DNA of 64,000 bases from Hyperoplus lanceolatus. Taxonomy: Eukaryota > Chordata > Actinopteri > Uranoscopiformes > Ammodytidae. Under the pieces are notes generated by a model that did not search any database, was not told the origin of the DNA, and was given only the letters and a program-made list of their open reading frames with translations. Position numbers and translations under genes: made by a program. The stretch spans positions 28,564,001 to 28,628,000 of the forward strand of contig CM049396.1 in NCBI GenBank assembly GCA_026929865.2. Reading direction: 5' to 3'. This document shows, piece by piece, positions 36,601-51,235 of this stretch. Positions within the stretch are counted from its first letter, which is position 1; every line of letters starts with the position of its first letter.

Positions 36601-39600
36601 CTATCGACTTTTTCTGTATAATTATAAGTGATGACCAACATTTTTTTGTTCTACCGCTGTAGAGTTGATTAAGATAGGAAGTGAGTATTTTTCAGAAGGG
36701 ATACATATATGATAGTCCAGCCTTATACTTTATGAAAGGCTGCTGATTCCCAATTGAACAACATTTTGATATTCTGGTGGCTTGGACCGTCTGTGAAAAT
36801 ATTATGTAAATCCAACCAGTTTGTAGAAAATGACATGGGATTGACTTGTTGCTTCCTCTTTCCATGCAGACTTTTTTTTGTACTTTTTACATCAATGAGG
36901 TGAATCAATGTATTGATACATTTAATGACTTTCGCAGTAAAAGTAAAAATGAAGAACATCCATTTCCAGCACATTGTCATCAGTTTCTTTCTCGCACATT
37001 TAAAAGAAAATTACTGTTTGTGTCATTGTCTTTCTCTTGATAACACAAACCATCTCCTTAGTAGCACTCCTATATACCAACCCCCCTCTTTCCTCCTATC
37101 CTGAACCAGACTGCTCTCATATATACTCAGCACAACAACAGCCCGGTTTATTTGTGTCTGTGACCCCAAGCTGTGTCTGTATGTTCACAACCAGTGCATC
37201 TGCATGTGCACGTTCTCTTTCACTGCAGCTGTATACAGAATAGGGCCATTCGTATGTGAGGAGCCGGGTTTGTGGACCATATTTGTGGCTTTGCCTCCCT
37301 GCTGCGTTTGTAGGTCTTTGAAGCTGAGTCTGGGGAATGGGAGATGATCTGTGATCTGACTCCTCTCTTTCTACCCTCCCTCCTCCATCTTTACTCCTGT
37401 TCTAACGTTCCACACAAGATGCAGCTGGTCAGTGAGCTCATCCCTCATACAACCGGGTGTAAATAACTCTCTCTACTCTACCTTACACTTCCTGGTTCTA
37501 TCTTTCTCCTTTCCCTTTTCTTATCAGCCTAACTCTTCTTCAAGGAACTCGTCTTTCTCCCCGCATTGCTGATTTGTCTGACAAGGTGTCAACAGACTAG
37601 AAAAAAATGAAGTTGTAAACCCTTTAAAAGTGGATATCACAATGCTGAACCGAGATAATAATGTGAAACGGGCTTCGGATCATGAATGCATCAATACTAG
37701 AGATATGTTGCACGCTATGTGCAAGGTAGTGAAAACAGCGGCCATGCAACTAGTTACCAGAGCATCTTCTCACAGCACTCACGTCTTTGCTAGTTGCAGT
37801 CACAAGAGAGGAATATCTTGTATATTACACAGCTCCTTGCTCCGTCCTGTTACAGAAGAATTGAGATGTGTCTGTAAATGTATTGTGGTCACGTCCATAT
37901 GCATGGTGTTTTGAAAGGAAACCACATTTTATTGTTTTATTGTAGGTTTAGTTGACTATGTTTTACCCTTGTTCTTGTGCACAGTAGTTTACACACAGGG
38001 TTGAGCATGTTTGTGTGTAACGAGAGGGCTGTAAAGTATATTTTTTTCACAATGGCACCAATGCACAGGCTCTCAAAGGCCTTCAGGGCTGACCGTGAAC
38101 TTCTGTTGAGTCATTTGTCACATACCACCACCTATGGCAGTGAAAGCCAAACTCTGCTGCTGAAAACTGCTCCCAACACAATGCAGCAGCCTTGAGCAGC
38201 CTTGAGCCAGGAAGGAAGAATTAGCAACACATCCGCCATACGAAAAGCCCCTGCCCAGGTCATCATAATCGTTACACATAACACATCCGTTTATTCAATT
38301 AAGCCTGGTTAGTTTATCACTGCCAGTCAGAGGGCATGATATGCTTTTCCACACTCTCTGGCTCACATTTGGGTCCTCACGTTTATTCTCAAGGCTGATC
38401 AACAATGAAGAAATGAGTGAATTTGATTCCTGAGAAATTTGCTGTATAGTGCAGCTAAGAAACTGATGGCAAAGAAAAAGAGTCAAGAAGTCTCCTTGTT
38501 ACGGTGCGGCCCTTTGACCTCATCGAGGATGTTCTCGTTGAGTGGTGCAGACAGATAAATTGCATGGTGGTTAGTGGTTGGTGGAATGCAGCTCTTTTGG
38601 CACAGATTAAATCCTGTGTCTTCTCTTTGCGCTCTCAAAGAACTGAGGCCCAACTGTGGTCAATGTAGCCCCAACATGAAAGAATAAGCCTAATTAAAAC
38701 ATCTTATTTACAAAACTAGATACATGCGCCCTTAATTAGGAAAGGGAATATGCCGGAGTTCAGTGCAAACTCTTTCACACATCCCTCCGAGGACAATTAC
38801 TGGCATCAATAACTACAGAGAAAAAAAAAGTTTGGGTTTGTTACTTGGTTGATGCTTTGGTAGGTTTTTCTGGTTCGGTTGTCAAGAACCCAATACGTTT
38901 TCTTTTTTTGTAAGATGTTGAGAAGCAGCATTTGAACTTGTGGTTCTTGAATTTGCGGTTTAGGTAATATTTGCAGACACAGGCATGCTATGTGCAGGCT
39001 GAGCAGTTCCTGGAACCACATACTATATATGTATTGATGCATTTGTGAAGCAAGTTGGACTGTTTGTTAAAAAAATGTCTGGAATTCAATGACTGGCAGA
39101 GGGTTTTGATAATGACAGAATAGCTATAGCCCATACTCATTTTGAGGTTGTAAACACATGAAGCTCTATGGCATGCCTTGCATATCACAAACAAAACCAT
39201 CTCAGGGCTTTGCGTCCAGAAAACATGGGACAGTTTGATTGGTACCAGGCGATAACAAGCCAGACTTTCAAGATTCTTGCTGTCAATGTGATTAGTTGAG
39301 AGTTTCAACCAGGCGTGTTTTTGGTCTTTTATTTCATTTGCTGGCTTTCTGTGTCCTGTATTCAATGTCAGAATGTACCCCTCAAATATAAGCCTTGCGT
39401 CACAAATTGTTCCCAGAAGCAGCCATCGTGTAAAGTGTGAGATCTCCAAGAAAAAAAGATCCCTTTAAGATTGTGTTGGGGAGATGCAGAGATGAAAATC
39501 AGGATGTGGTGTGATCATCCACGAGGCCATGACGCAAATTGACCAGCCATATCAAACGAACGAGAAACAGCTGAAAAAAAGAGTGTCTATCAAACAGAAC

Positions 39601-41684
39601 TACACTATTTAGACTATTCCATAACTTCCCAAGGACTTGTTGATAACACCGAGCACTGCTGGGGAAAAAACCACAGCATGATTGGCAATGGGCTAGAAGT
39701 TACCATTTGTGTGTGTTCATCTACAGCAAAAGCAAGTTTATTTTCATATATCCATTTAATTCACTGCTATGATTATTAAAGTTGTAGACTTTTCTGTTGT
39801 GTCTCAGTTCAAAGCCGGTTGTGCTGTGTAATCAGAGAGCCGTGTCACATTACACTGGGCCAATCAAAATCCTTTGTGGTGGACAGAGTGAGTATAGAGC
39901 CAAGGCACAGTATTGTTATTCAGCATGATCTGTACATAAGCTTTTGTTTATTACCAGAAAGACGATGAAAATAAAATCATTCTTCATAGATTATATTGTA
40001 ATAATACATATAGGGAAATATGTTTATTTGCTTTCTTGCTAAAAGTAAGATGCGGAGATTGATACCACTCAATACTACCCTATACTGTCCTTCAAGTGTA
40101 AGACTACGGCTAGCAACTGGTTATCAAGGCATGGAACTTCTATGTTTGTCAGCAAATAACGGTAACGTTAACTTGCTTGATGCTTGAAGTGCATCTCTTT
40201 GTCTGTACCAGGGCTTTTTTTTATTACTATGTGCTTGTCTGACAAAAGTGATAGTGACATGCAACTATTTATTACGTTTGATAAACGGGAACAGGCAACA
40301 GTGTTTATAAACTTCTGGTCGGAGAAGATAACTATGTTGCGTGTTAACATGCGTACACATGCCCGTGCATGAATTTGAAACTCTGTGGGGACCATGTTCA
40401 GACAATAAAACAAAATAATGATTATCTAGTCCCTCAGTCAAGGTTTTGTTACAACTATGAACTGATGCAAGATGGAAAGCAATGGACTGACAATGATTAT
40501 TGATTAGATGTTGATTAGATACTCATTCTGAGCAAAATGGATGTATATCCCTCAGTAAATGAAAAGATTGAAGTATTCAACCAACCCATATTTTAAATAG
40601 TATGTTATATTAGATGTAGGACCAAAGCTAATCATTCAGCTGTGTAGGTTTTAGTAGACTATTTTGAGACTACATTTACTGAACTATTTTACTGAACTAT
40701 TTTACCAAAGTACAAATCTGAGGTTGTGGTACAGTATCTTAGTATTTTCCTGTTGTAACATTTTTCTTTCTTTATTCCTCCTACTCTCCATCCTATGATT
40801 AATCTTTCCCGCCTGCTTGCCATCCTTCCCTCTTTTCCTTGTCAACCGATCTTATTTATTGTAAACACATATACTGTACGTGCAGTAACTGCAACTTTCG
40901 AGCAAATGAACTATATGGAGATTCAAAACAGGGAAAGACACGAAGGCAGTGTGTGGCAGGTTTCAGACAGATAAACAATATTCCATCATCTGTCTTCATT
41001 CTCACAATACATCTAAGTATCCACAGAAAATGAATCAAGTAATTTGACGGTAAATGCATATATTGTATGGCAGTCAGAACAAGATTGCAGTAATTGAGGG
41101 TTTTCTTGCAGATTGTGTTTCCTTTACGGCTTTCGTTGCTTTCCCATTATCTTTGGAGTCAGAGCTGAGGAAAGACCAGGAAACATTTTTACAAAGAGGT
41201 TATAGCTCCCAAGTGAGTCTTTCCTTGGCTTTGAATGAAGAAAATCCAAAACATAATTATAATTAAAAAAAATCCTATAGAGACCTTGCTCCAGTCAAAT
41301 GTAGTTTGATGATAAACAAACTTACAACAGGTTATTTTTATTCAGTAATCAAAGCAAGGGGGAGAGTTTCAATTCCTTTAATTTCTAATAAGACTAAACT
41401 TTTTTCTGCACCTAGAACATCATAAAGAAATGGTCTTGTGCGTGTGTGTGTACATCTGAATGACGAGTGTGTGCAATCAAACTCACATCCTCTTTGCAGT
41501 GGCACAGCCCGTCATATTCCCATGGGTGCTCTCAGTCCCAAATGGATGTGTTTTTCCATAATATTTAGTTTTAGTGGGAACCACCATATGGCTCAGCTCT
41601 TCTCCACTCATGAGCTCACCTCAGGTTCATTCACAGCTTTCCTAGAAACCCTGCCATTGCAACATAATGTTACAGCAGTGTTTT
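33652..41684. other. Intergenic sequence, no gene seen
   Basis: Eight kilobases without a supportable gene. A solo end of the TTAA-type element lies at 35534. Small perfect tandem duplications are present near 35755, 38185 and 40676 (10-14 bp units, two copies each), consistent with slippage. No tRNA-like box pairs or coding homology were recognised. Confidence 0.5.
35534..35551. repeat. Solo end of TTAA-flanked element family
   Basis: TTAAAGCTATAGTGCGTAAC matches the terminal sequence of the complete element at 42811-43160 (TTAAAGCTGTAGTGCGTAAC). No matching opposite end was found nearby, so this is probably a truncated copy. Confidence 0.55.
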
Positions 41685-41761
<77 letters not shown>

Positions 41762-41782
41762 ACACACACGCACACACACACA
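41685..41782. repeat. Compound (CT)n(CA)n microsatellite
   Basis: CT dinucleotides pass directly into CA dinucleotides with TC and CG interruptions. Confidence 0.95.
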
Positions 41783-42810
41783 ATACCTTCCCAGATTTTT
41801 TTTAAAAGATCAAGTAAAACAGTACATTTATCAGCCATAATAGGAGAATGACATTTGGTCTATTTTTGCCCTTTTTATAGATCATCCAGCGAAAGTACCC
41901 CAGTATATATTTAAGGAGATCAAGGGCAAGTCGAAACTGACATTTAACAGAGTCTATTTAAGGGCACCGCTGGTTAAAATGAAGTGACACATCAGTGTGT
42001 GAGCCTCTGGTTTGCACAGACACGGTTTTAGTCACTTTTCTAACTTGCACCCAAAGTGTGGTCTTTTTGTTATTGAGTGTCTCTGTAGCCCATGAGCAAA
42101 GAGGTGGTGATAAGCTGAAGAGCCCAGTAATGATAATAAGTGGATGATGGATCTTTTACATTGCATCACCAAGAAGATCATGATGCTCATAAACAGAAAA
42201 ACAAACACAATAAAAGTCCCTATTTGCTTTTTTTTCCTGCAGCACATCTGGCTTTCTCTCAGATTATACAGCAGCCCTGACTGTGACCTGAGCTGGAAAC
42301 GATTTGTCCACCGGCAGTGTCGTCACTCCTGCCAAGAGGGGTCGTGGTGGGGATGGTGGATGGAAGCTTGGTGCCTGGATAAGGGTAGGTGGGGAAGGGG
42401 GTTGATGGTTCCGGTGAAAGGACGTAGGGAGATATACAGAGTTCCCCCGGACTTAAAGATTCGGCGTACGTAGTAGTATGATTCTTCTTGGTTGTGTTTG
42501 AAGATGTAATCTCCCATTTGATTTCCATTCAGCGGGCAGGATGGGAGGGTGCCGGTCCCTGCTCCCCTGGGCTAAGACTGGCAGACTATCTTATAAACAA
42601 TTGATTAAAACCCTGGAAATGGCTGCCCGGTTAAACGCTCATGCTGACGAGACTTACTGTAGCAGGATGGAGTGACTTTAAATAATTAAAGATCATTTCA
42701 CGACAAATTAAAGTTTGTCGTGAAAGACTCTAAACCTATTTAAAATGTTTAAAACAACAATTTCTCTCCCTTTTTTAACTCCACCAACTCTTCTTTTTAT
42801 TTAAAGGTCT
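41783..42810. other. Intergenic sequence, no gene seen
   Basis: About 1 kb between the compound microsatellite and the TTAA-flanked element. No feature is supported. Confidence 0.5.
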
Positions 42811-43160
42811 TTAAAGCTGTAGTGCGTAACTTTTTCATATGAATGAATGTTGGTTACATCCAAGCCATTGCCAAATGAGTTGACACAAAGTTGATCTGCT
42901 GCACAAAACTCTATCTGCATTTGTCAATACCGCAGCGTTTACAAACTTGTGTCACCCCTTAAAAAATCCCAAGAAGATCCTCAGAAATGTTTAATTTGTT
43001 GATTCTACTGCTAAGAAAAACACCTGGATGTACAGCAAAAGGAATAAAATGGCATGTGCGCTCCCCGAAGGCTTACCTCATGTAGATGCACCGATTGATG
43101 TGGTTGCACTTACTCAGAATTCCTCATGGGGGCGACATAAGTTACGCACTATAGCTTTAA
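42811..43160. mobile_element. 350-bp MITE with TTAA ends
   Basis: The left end TTAAAGCTGTAGTGCGTAAC and right end GTTACGCACTATAGCTTTAA are inverted repeats of 20 bp with one mismatch, and the similarity continues with one further T/A pair. Both ends lie at TTAA, the target used by piggyBac and Kolobok transposons, so one of those classes is likely. There is no transposase frame. A related solo end occurs at 35534. Confidence 0.85.
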
Positions 43161-46100
43161 ATCTGCAGAAGAGCATAATGCGTCATACATTGTTAACTTC
43201 ATCAAAGGATTGCGGTGCATGACTCTGCTTATCTCAGCATTTAAAACAGATGCAGAAGGTTGAGAGGGCAGCGAGGGGTTGATTTCAGCACTTTTATAAC
43301 AACCAGATAGAGAAAGAGAAGGAGGCCTGATGTCAGTCGGCGGCCCCACATGGAGTCTGTATGGAAAATACTTGGTCTGCTTCACTGATTGCCTTACAGC
43401 GCAACACACTAATACAAGAATGAGATGTGTGGTTACATCTGGCACCACTCATTTTCTCCTCTTGTCCAGTGTAAACACGATGATTGACTTATACCGGGGG
43501 GGGGGGGGCTAAAGTTATTGTGTTGTAATAAATACATAAATTAAAGCATTATTGGGAGAGTTTTGTATAATTGGAGCATTGTTGCTCCTGTATGATAACC
43601 ACAGTGAAACAATTCAAATAGAGGCAATTCATATAACAAAAATACATATTTTCAAATAATCCAAGACAGAGTTTAAAAGAGCTTTTCCGGAGAGATGTGG
43701 AACGAAGTGTGGGAAAACATATCTGTGACAGGGCCCTTAAATGAACATTTAAAAACTGTAATTACAGCATAAACTGTGGCAACCCCAGTGTCACGATAAA
43801 CAAGCGTCTCTCTTTTTCTTAATGAGTGAGGAGACGACGACAACAATCGGAAAACATGTAAATAAACCCGTTAGAGCGGATTTAAGTGACTCTATTTCCA
43901 TGTCTGAGGGAAGCATAGCAAGCTGGGTAATCTTGAGAGGAGAGGGTGAGGGGGGGATGTTGGGCTATAGCTCAACAACTGCTTTTTTACCCTGCAGGGC
44001 TCTTAGTGGATGCCCTATCAGATAAAAAAAACAAAAAAACTGAAGGAATCATCAGGTTAAAAGCTTTAAACTAATGAGATGGAAATGATGTAATTAGATT
44101 CATCTGTTGCTCATTTTGATGGCACAGTCCTCGCGTAACCACTCGGGCTCTGCCGTGTGTATACCGAGGGCATCTTGTGTCAAACAGTGACGACAGGGAT
44201 AACGGATGCAAGATTCTGTGCTCGGATGTGAACTCATGCTGTGCGAAATGCTTTGTGTCCCATTCGGTCCTTAAACGCAAATATTACTGAATGATGCATC
44301 GATAATACTATGTGCTTTATTACAGGACAGTATTCTGCCATTTGCAGTCCACTTTGACATTGATAATGAACAGCAGTGTCTCCACTATAGCAGCACTGGG
44401 CTCTTTCAAACGTCCCCTGTCTAAAGTAAGGGGATTTCTTTCTTTTTTTCTTTTTTATAAAAGTGGATTTTTGTTAAGCCAATGCCAGAAAACATGGATG
44501 ACATGTTTATGCTTCTGCAATTTTAATATGATACAATTACACGCCGGCTTTATTGAAACACTCCCTGATTTTCTACAACACTGAAGGAATTTTGGCTGCA
44601 GCAATCGTGCAGTCGTAGAGTTTGAAACGTTTTTATTGTGGTTTCAAAAGTCATTCCCCATTTGAGTACTATGAAATGACAGGGTTTGTCATTTTGGACT
44701 AAATATCCAAGTTTTTAATACTCTGTGGATCTTTTTTTAAATGAATAAATAGTGTGGCCAATTATTTTTATACGCTCATCTGTCACTTCTCACCATCCTT
44801 GGTTGATGTTCAGTTTATAGCTGACTGCTCTTTCATAACTGTGGGATATGCTAGACTTTTTTATGAATGGGCTGGAAAGTATATTTGTTCGAACAGACAT
44901 GGAAGTTGAAGCGTTAAAGAAAATGTCTATGTTTAGTGGTGTATGCAAGCTTTTGATGGATACTACACTTGAGCTTATGTAAAAATGTAGGGGCAGTGGA
45001 TCCAACAGATGTCCCTTAACCTCCACATTTATGAGGCTCTTTGAAAGCAGCATCCACAGTCAGTCTGAGGGTATATTTTAGACCACACTGGGTAACATAC
45101 AGTTCTTTGATAATGTCTTTTGTTTTTCCCCGATTCATCTCATGCTAAAATGTTTCCAAGTTTATTGTCACGCATTAGAAATAATGAGAGAATAGAGTCA
45201 TGGTAAGATAAGTATGCCTTGGCCAGAAGCTTTTACACACATATGGATGAAACTTTTACTAATTCAATTTTATGTAAACACATATTTGCCTGTGAGACGT
45301 CAGTGCATTAAATGCGGACATTATCTGCTCTCTGCCATTCCAGATATAACTGAATAAAACTGTTCGGATATGTAGTGTTGCGTCCTTGAACTCGCCAAAT
45401 TGATTTCGAATGTATTTTGAAATCACTGGAAAGAAATGGCACTCGTCCTGCCAAATGGGATTTCCGCTGTTTTTCCCTTTTTTCTCTCTCCCACTCTCTC
45501 GCTCTCTCTCTCTCTCTCTTTTTCCTCCCACTTTCTTTCTTTCCTGTTCTCCTCTCATCGCAAACTTAAACTTCACAGAGTATACGCTCAGTATCTGAAG
45601 TGAAGATTAAGAATGTCCTTGTTGGCTATAGTCTCATGCAGCTCGTCACAATACCAAAACTGAGCCAATGAAACATTTAATGATTGTACCGACAGAGATT
45701 GGACTGTTGTGGACGCTTCCTTGAGCTAAAACACTCATCATATACACCCACAACACCACCTCCCATGTTCCTAATCAACTACCAAGACTCCCCACCATGA
45801 AGCTACTAAAGATGGCTCAAGAGGTTAAATGGATTGAAAGCAGGGAAGGAAGAAGGATGGAAACAAAAAATCACCAACGTGAAACCTGAGAGTGGACCTC
45901 AGACATCCATATGTCTTAGCTTTTTGAAAAAAATAGACCTGAAATTATGAGGGAAAGGACTTTCTCGGACATCACAAAGCAATGCTAATTGCCATGAGTA
46001 TAGCCATAAAAAGGTTTTTATGGGTCAAAGTAATGTCATCCACAGCAGGAGGACAAAGTGAATGAATTCTTTGTTGAGGTCCATACAGTATTTGAACCCC

Positions 46101-49100
46101 TTATTTGTGCCTGTCCTCTTTCCTCAGGCTATGTAGATGGCGGAGCAGTAGCAGATGGCTTGTTTCAGGAAACCACGGGCCCAAAAGGGATCCCTCTCTG
46201 CTGTGCATTTAGTATACAAACTACAAAGGCAGGCTGCGGTCAGCACACCCTTGTGAAAGGGGCTAAAATAGTGTCAGCAGGATGTCCAACAGACTGCAGG
46301 CAAGCAGAGGAGAGGGCAACACAGAAACTGACATTGGAAGGAGAGGGGAAACACACTACTCATCTTCGTCCATCGGAGTAACAGAAAGTAAAATATGAAT
46401 ATTTGCCCTAACTGAACTGCCATTTTCGTTTTGTCCCCGCCACATCAGTATTGCTCACACATAGGGCTCATTTACGCTGTTGCGGATTATGACAGTGATC
46501 TGTCATCATGCTAACTATTTAACTGCAGACTAACCAAGCATTACTTCAGAGGATGAGGCCACATCATCTTTGGGTTTACCTGTTACATTGGAAAGATGTG
46601 AGTTCAGAACAGGAACACCCACTAAGTTGGCCCTGGATGCCTGTGTATCAGAGTTCAGCTCTCCAGCAACCCCAACCAACATCACGCATCATGATTGGCT
46701 TTTTCCAGGGTTTCGCATCTGATCAATCCATATGCTTTTTGTTGATTGTTGGCCACGTCCCATTCACAACTGGAACTGTTTAAGAACAAACAGGACTTTC
46801 CTCAAATTAAATACTATTATCTTACCTCAGAAATACAGCAGACTGCTGCTCCAGGTCGATCAGCTCTCCTCTGCTTCTTCGAGCTTGCCAGCTGTTGCAG
46901 CGGTGCATCAAAAGTACTTTCTGAAGCAGCTGTGCTTTAAACTTCCCAACCAAGAAGTGGAACTTACTACTGTACGTTCTCCTCTCTTTGGTGTGCCCAA
47001 GTATTTTTAATTTTTTTTTCATTTTTTAAGCAAATGGAGATACCATTGCTTGATGTTGATTCCATTTGTCTCCTACAATTTATTTTTGAACCTTAATAAT
47101 TTAATTGCAAAATCAAAGTATATGTTTTTCTTTAGTGAACATCTGAACTTTTTTTATAATATGGTACTACAATACTAGTGCTAAGGAAGTCATAGAATCA
47201 CGTTTTACTTAACAAATGAAATGTATCTGACTTGTGATTTGGCAGCCCACTATGGCACTTCATAAATGAAGGTCTTATTGTCACTCCATTCTCAGAGGGT
47301 TTCACTTTAAATTTTGTTTAAATTAGTTTTTGTCAGAAAAGCTGCTTATGAAATCTGTATTGCACGTGTGTAGGCTCAAATTCACCCCTTATGTTTATTT
47401 GCCAACAGCCTCGTCCAGTTGTTGAGCTTTCCTCTGAGCAAGACTTTGTGAAAGCCCAGCTGTGTAGGAAATGTACTTGTCATTTGATTAGAATCCAGCC
47501 CGCATTTGACCGCCATTAGCTGATTGTGGTATGTCTTTTTTAGAGGGGTCAAAACTTTGATTGTCATACCCTAAGGTAACTCACTAAAGAGGTAAACAAT
47601 GAAAATGTTCCTTTTTTACTGACTAATGTCAAAAACAGAGCCTTGCTACTCCTACGCAGGCAGCAATGCTGCCTCTACTATCTTGGTAGAATAGCATGCT
47701 GTCTTAAACTTTTACCATTGTTTTTGTGTCAAAGTTGGCATTCCTCCTATATTAAAACATTCTTGTACAGCTATTTTCTAGCCCTGACCTGAGAGGATGT
47801 GATTAACAATGTGGTGCCACAAGAGAGAGAGATGTGATGAATTTTTTCACCATTTTGGCTCACTTATGAAACAACGTTGCGCCCTCCATGCCTCCAAAAC
47901 ACCAGCTGCTTTGTTCTGCTGGTGTTTGCTTGTTTTCTACACCGAGTGAGCGTCACTATATTCCAGTGAGTCTGACATGTTTTCCATGTTATTGTAGGTC
48001 CGCTATTATTACAGGTATCTCATGTGTGGATACAATGTGTGAGTCACGCATTTATTATTCCCACTATTTCAAAATGTCTGGATTCTATTTTATTTAAGTA
48101 GCCTGGTTCATGGACCCCTTACTCAACTACAAAAACAAGGTCATGTAATGCTGTAACTCAGATTCAATTACCATCATAACATTTGCGAGGTGTGACACAG
48201 AATTAAAGTCCCACGGGCAATTCAAATGAGGTTAGAAAAGCTCCAAACCAACGTGTTATAATGACCTCGGCTATGGGACGCCTATGCTTAAACTGGATCT
48301 AAAACGAAACCTCAGAGTGACCCAAGTGGGAGTAAATGTAAAAAACAGGACAGAGTTGAGCAAGTGTGAGCAAAGCTGATCCTGTGGGTTTGCCTCCCCT
48401 ACCCCCTGTGTGTGCAGGCAGCACACAACTCCAGTGATATATCTATTGTAGGGAGCCCGCAGTTTTCTTTAGGAGCCAAGCAACACGGGCCATAGCGGAA
48501 TATGAAAAATAACCCAAAGGCAGGGGAATGTGTTGGTCTATAACACTTTTCCTATGTGTAATAACTGGTGGCTTTTAAACAATCAATAACTTCTTATTCT
48601 GTACGTCAATCCTTACAGAAGAGAAGTCCTGTCTACAGTAACCAATTTCCTCTATAGACTAGTGCCCTCATTTTTGTAACTGACTGAGGAATGACTGTTT
48701 CCTGGGGATGTAATCTAAAGGAATCCTAGCCATCTGACATGGGATATTTCCTGTACCTCTGAAGCCATCCATTCCTAAACAGGATCGTACACAGGAGAAG
48801 AGGCACACTGTATTTGCAGCAAAGACAGCATAATAAATGTCCCATTTTACAGTGTTTTCAGCACGGATATAACACATAAACCGTATAAAAATAAACCGTA
48901 TAAACAGGATACAAACAAGATGGACCTAGCTAGAGCCAAATACTGAGTAATTGTCCAAGTTATTGCAATGGCATCAATAAGGCTTTATTTCTGTCTATAA
49001 TTTGTCTTATGTGTTATCCTTCCAGACAGTATAGTAAGTGCATTCACTACTGACTTTCAGCTTTCACCTTACAACATGCACATGAGTCCAGAATGAAAAG

Positions 49101-51170
49101 CTAGAACTGTGTCACCAAGAATCGTATCAGCAATTTTCTCGTCCAAGGGGTTACTGTTTACCAACCTAAAGGAAAACCTGTGACTTTACAAAATGACACA
49201 GCCACTAGCTACCTACCCTGCAGGCTCATCAAAAAAGTTCTAACTACATCTGTATCAAATTCAGGGCACATAATATAGCAGTTATTGCTCACAGTGGCTT
49301 AATTTAATAAAAAGGCAGCCTTTTTTGCAGCTACACGGCAAATCAAGCATGGATATAGTGGCTGCACAAAGAATGGCCACAATTGCATTAATTTTCGAGA
49401 AAAGCATGGATTGATTATGGAGGTGACTCAAACAAGCATCTGCTTATGGAGTCAATACGATGAGGCCAGAAAAAGCTTGACATGAAATGAAATTGTGCAC
49501 GTCTTATTTCCCTTTTTGTTTAAAACAGCAGTCTGCCTTTGGTGGATTTCTGTATTGTTGCGTCTTCTGCATTTCGTAAGGTTTCATAATGTATAGCATA
49601 TGTTGCATTGTTTTGAGTTGTAATTCCTCCATATTGAGAAAAAGCGTTTGTCTGTTCTTGGTTCTTGTGGCTAGAAGCACATTGAGAGGGCCTCAGGACT
49701 GGCCTTATCTTGTCCTCCCTTTACAGGAACTTGATGGGTGGAGCTGAGACCTTGTCAGAGACTCAACACACCTGAGCAAGCTGGGCCTAAGAGGCTTTAC
49801 GTCAGACCTTCAAGATTCACCCCCTCCCCCTTTTCTGTCCTGCTAAATGATATTGTAATTAACAACAGCAACAGCTCTTTTTACAACTCAAAGGTTGAAG
49901 CTGTTGTAGGAGTAAACAAACACTGAGTCACTTTGCCTCTTTAATGCAACTGCCAAAACACCATTTTCCATTAAAGCAGCCCTCAATGACCCTTTAATTT
50001 CCTTCTTTAACCGATTTTCTTCAACATCAACGTTATCATGCTTAACAGTCTTTGATGGTTGCTCTTTTGAACAACTACAAAAGTTCCTCAGACAAACACT
50101 GAACAAAGCCAGCAACAGTGGCCAGGGCAGCATAGTATTGATCCCTAAGTTGCAATACACATTAGAACCTTCGCGCAACCTATCTAACCAGAAACCTGTT
50201 GAGCTCAACCCTACTCTTCATAAATAGTGGTTACTTTCAGTGGAAAATTTAGCGCTAATGTAGCTGCACAAACAGTGCCCTCCCCCCTCCAGTCCAGGGA
50301 TCTGTCCCAGAGATAACTCATCCAACAGGATTTTGAAAAACGAATCCCAAAAGAAAAATGTTTTCTCCATCCTAGAGAACGCTCTAGTTCATATGTGCCC
50401 ACCGAACAACTCTGTTACTATGGCCCTAAATGTCTCCAGCCCTTATCACCGCAACAGCCCTATACAAAATGGACAACTGACCAAAGCAAAGCAATAAACA
50501 ATGCAGGAATCTCAACCACACTAACCAAACATATGTATACATTGACAAACATCTCTATTACGACTAATAGCTTAAAACTTTATGTCATTTAAGAATCAAA
50601 TACATAGTGGAAAGAACTGCCCGTGAGTATGTATTTGTTTCTAAAATGACATAAGGCCTAACTCAGGACCACAGGAGCGTTTAGGGATGTTGAAACGTGT
50701 ATCTTTTGACTGGTTCCCCTTGACTACCAGTGTTTGAGCCAAGCTAACCTGGATGAGTGACCTACTATGCCCATTTCTTCATCATAAATGCACGCAGAGT
50801 TACAGGAATGGTTTCTGTCACCTTTTCTGGAGCCAGTGTGTGAGGCCAAAAGCTAAAAAAATTAAATGTTGAACTATTCCTTTAAAAAAAGGGGAAACCA
50901 CACAGTCTTTACATTTTGATAAATGATTTAATGAAGCAAATGGAATAAGTAATACAATAGGTCATACAATGTGTCTGTCAGCGTGTGAGTATGTGTGCAA
51001 AGTCTTTGTGACTACGGAGGAGTGTGTGTGTGTATGTGAAAACAGCCAAGAAGGGAGGACAATGCTTTGGTACACTGTATATTTATTTGAGTCATTCTTC
51101 CTTTTCATGTCATTTCTTATCATTATACCTCTATATGGTGTAATGCAACCCTGAGATTTACTGTGTTGAT

Positions 51171-51172
<2 letters not shown>
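43161..51172. other. Intergenic sequence, no gene seen
   Basis: Eight kilobases with a G13 run at 43496-43508 and a CT-rich tract near 45490-45530, but no supportable gene or complete mobile element. A 14-bp direct duplication lies near 48880-48905. Confidence 0.5.

Positions 51173-51234
<62 letters not shown>
51173..51234. repeat. (GT)n microsatellite
   Basis: A perfect GT dinucleotide tract of about 62 bp. Confidence 0.95.
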
Positions 51235-51235
<1 letters not shown>

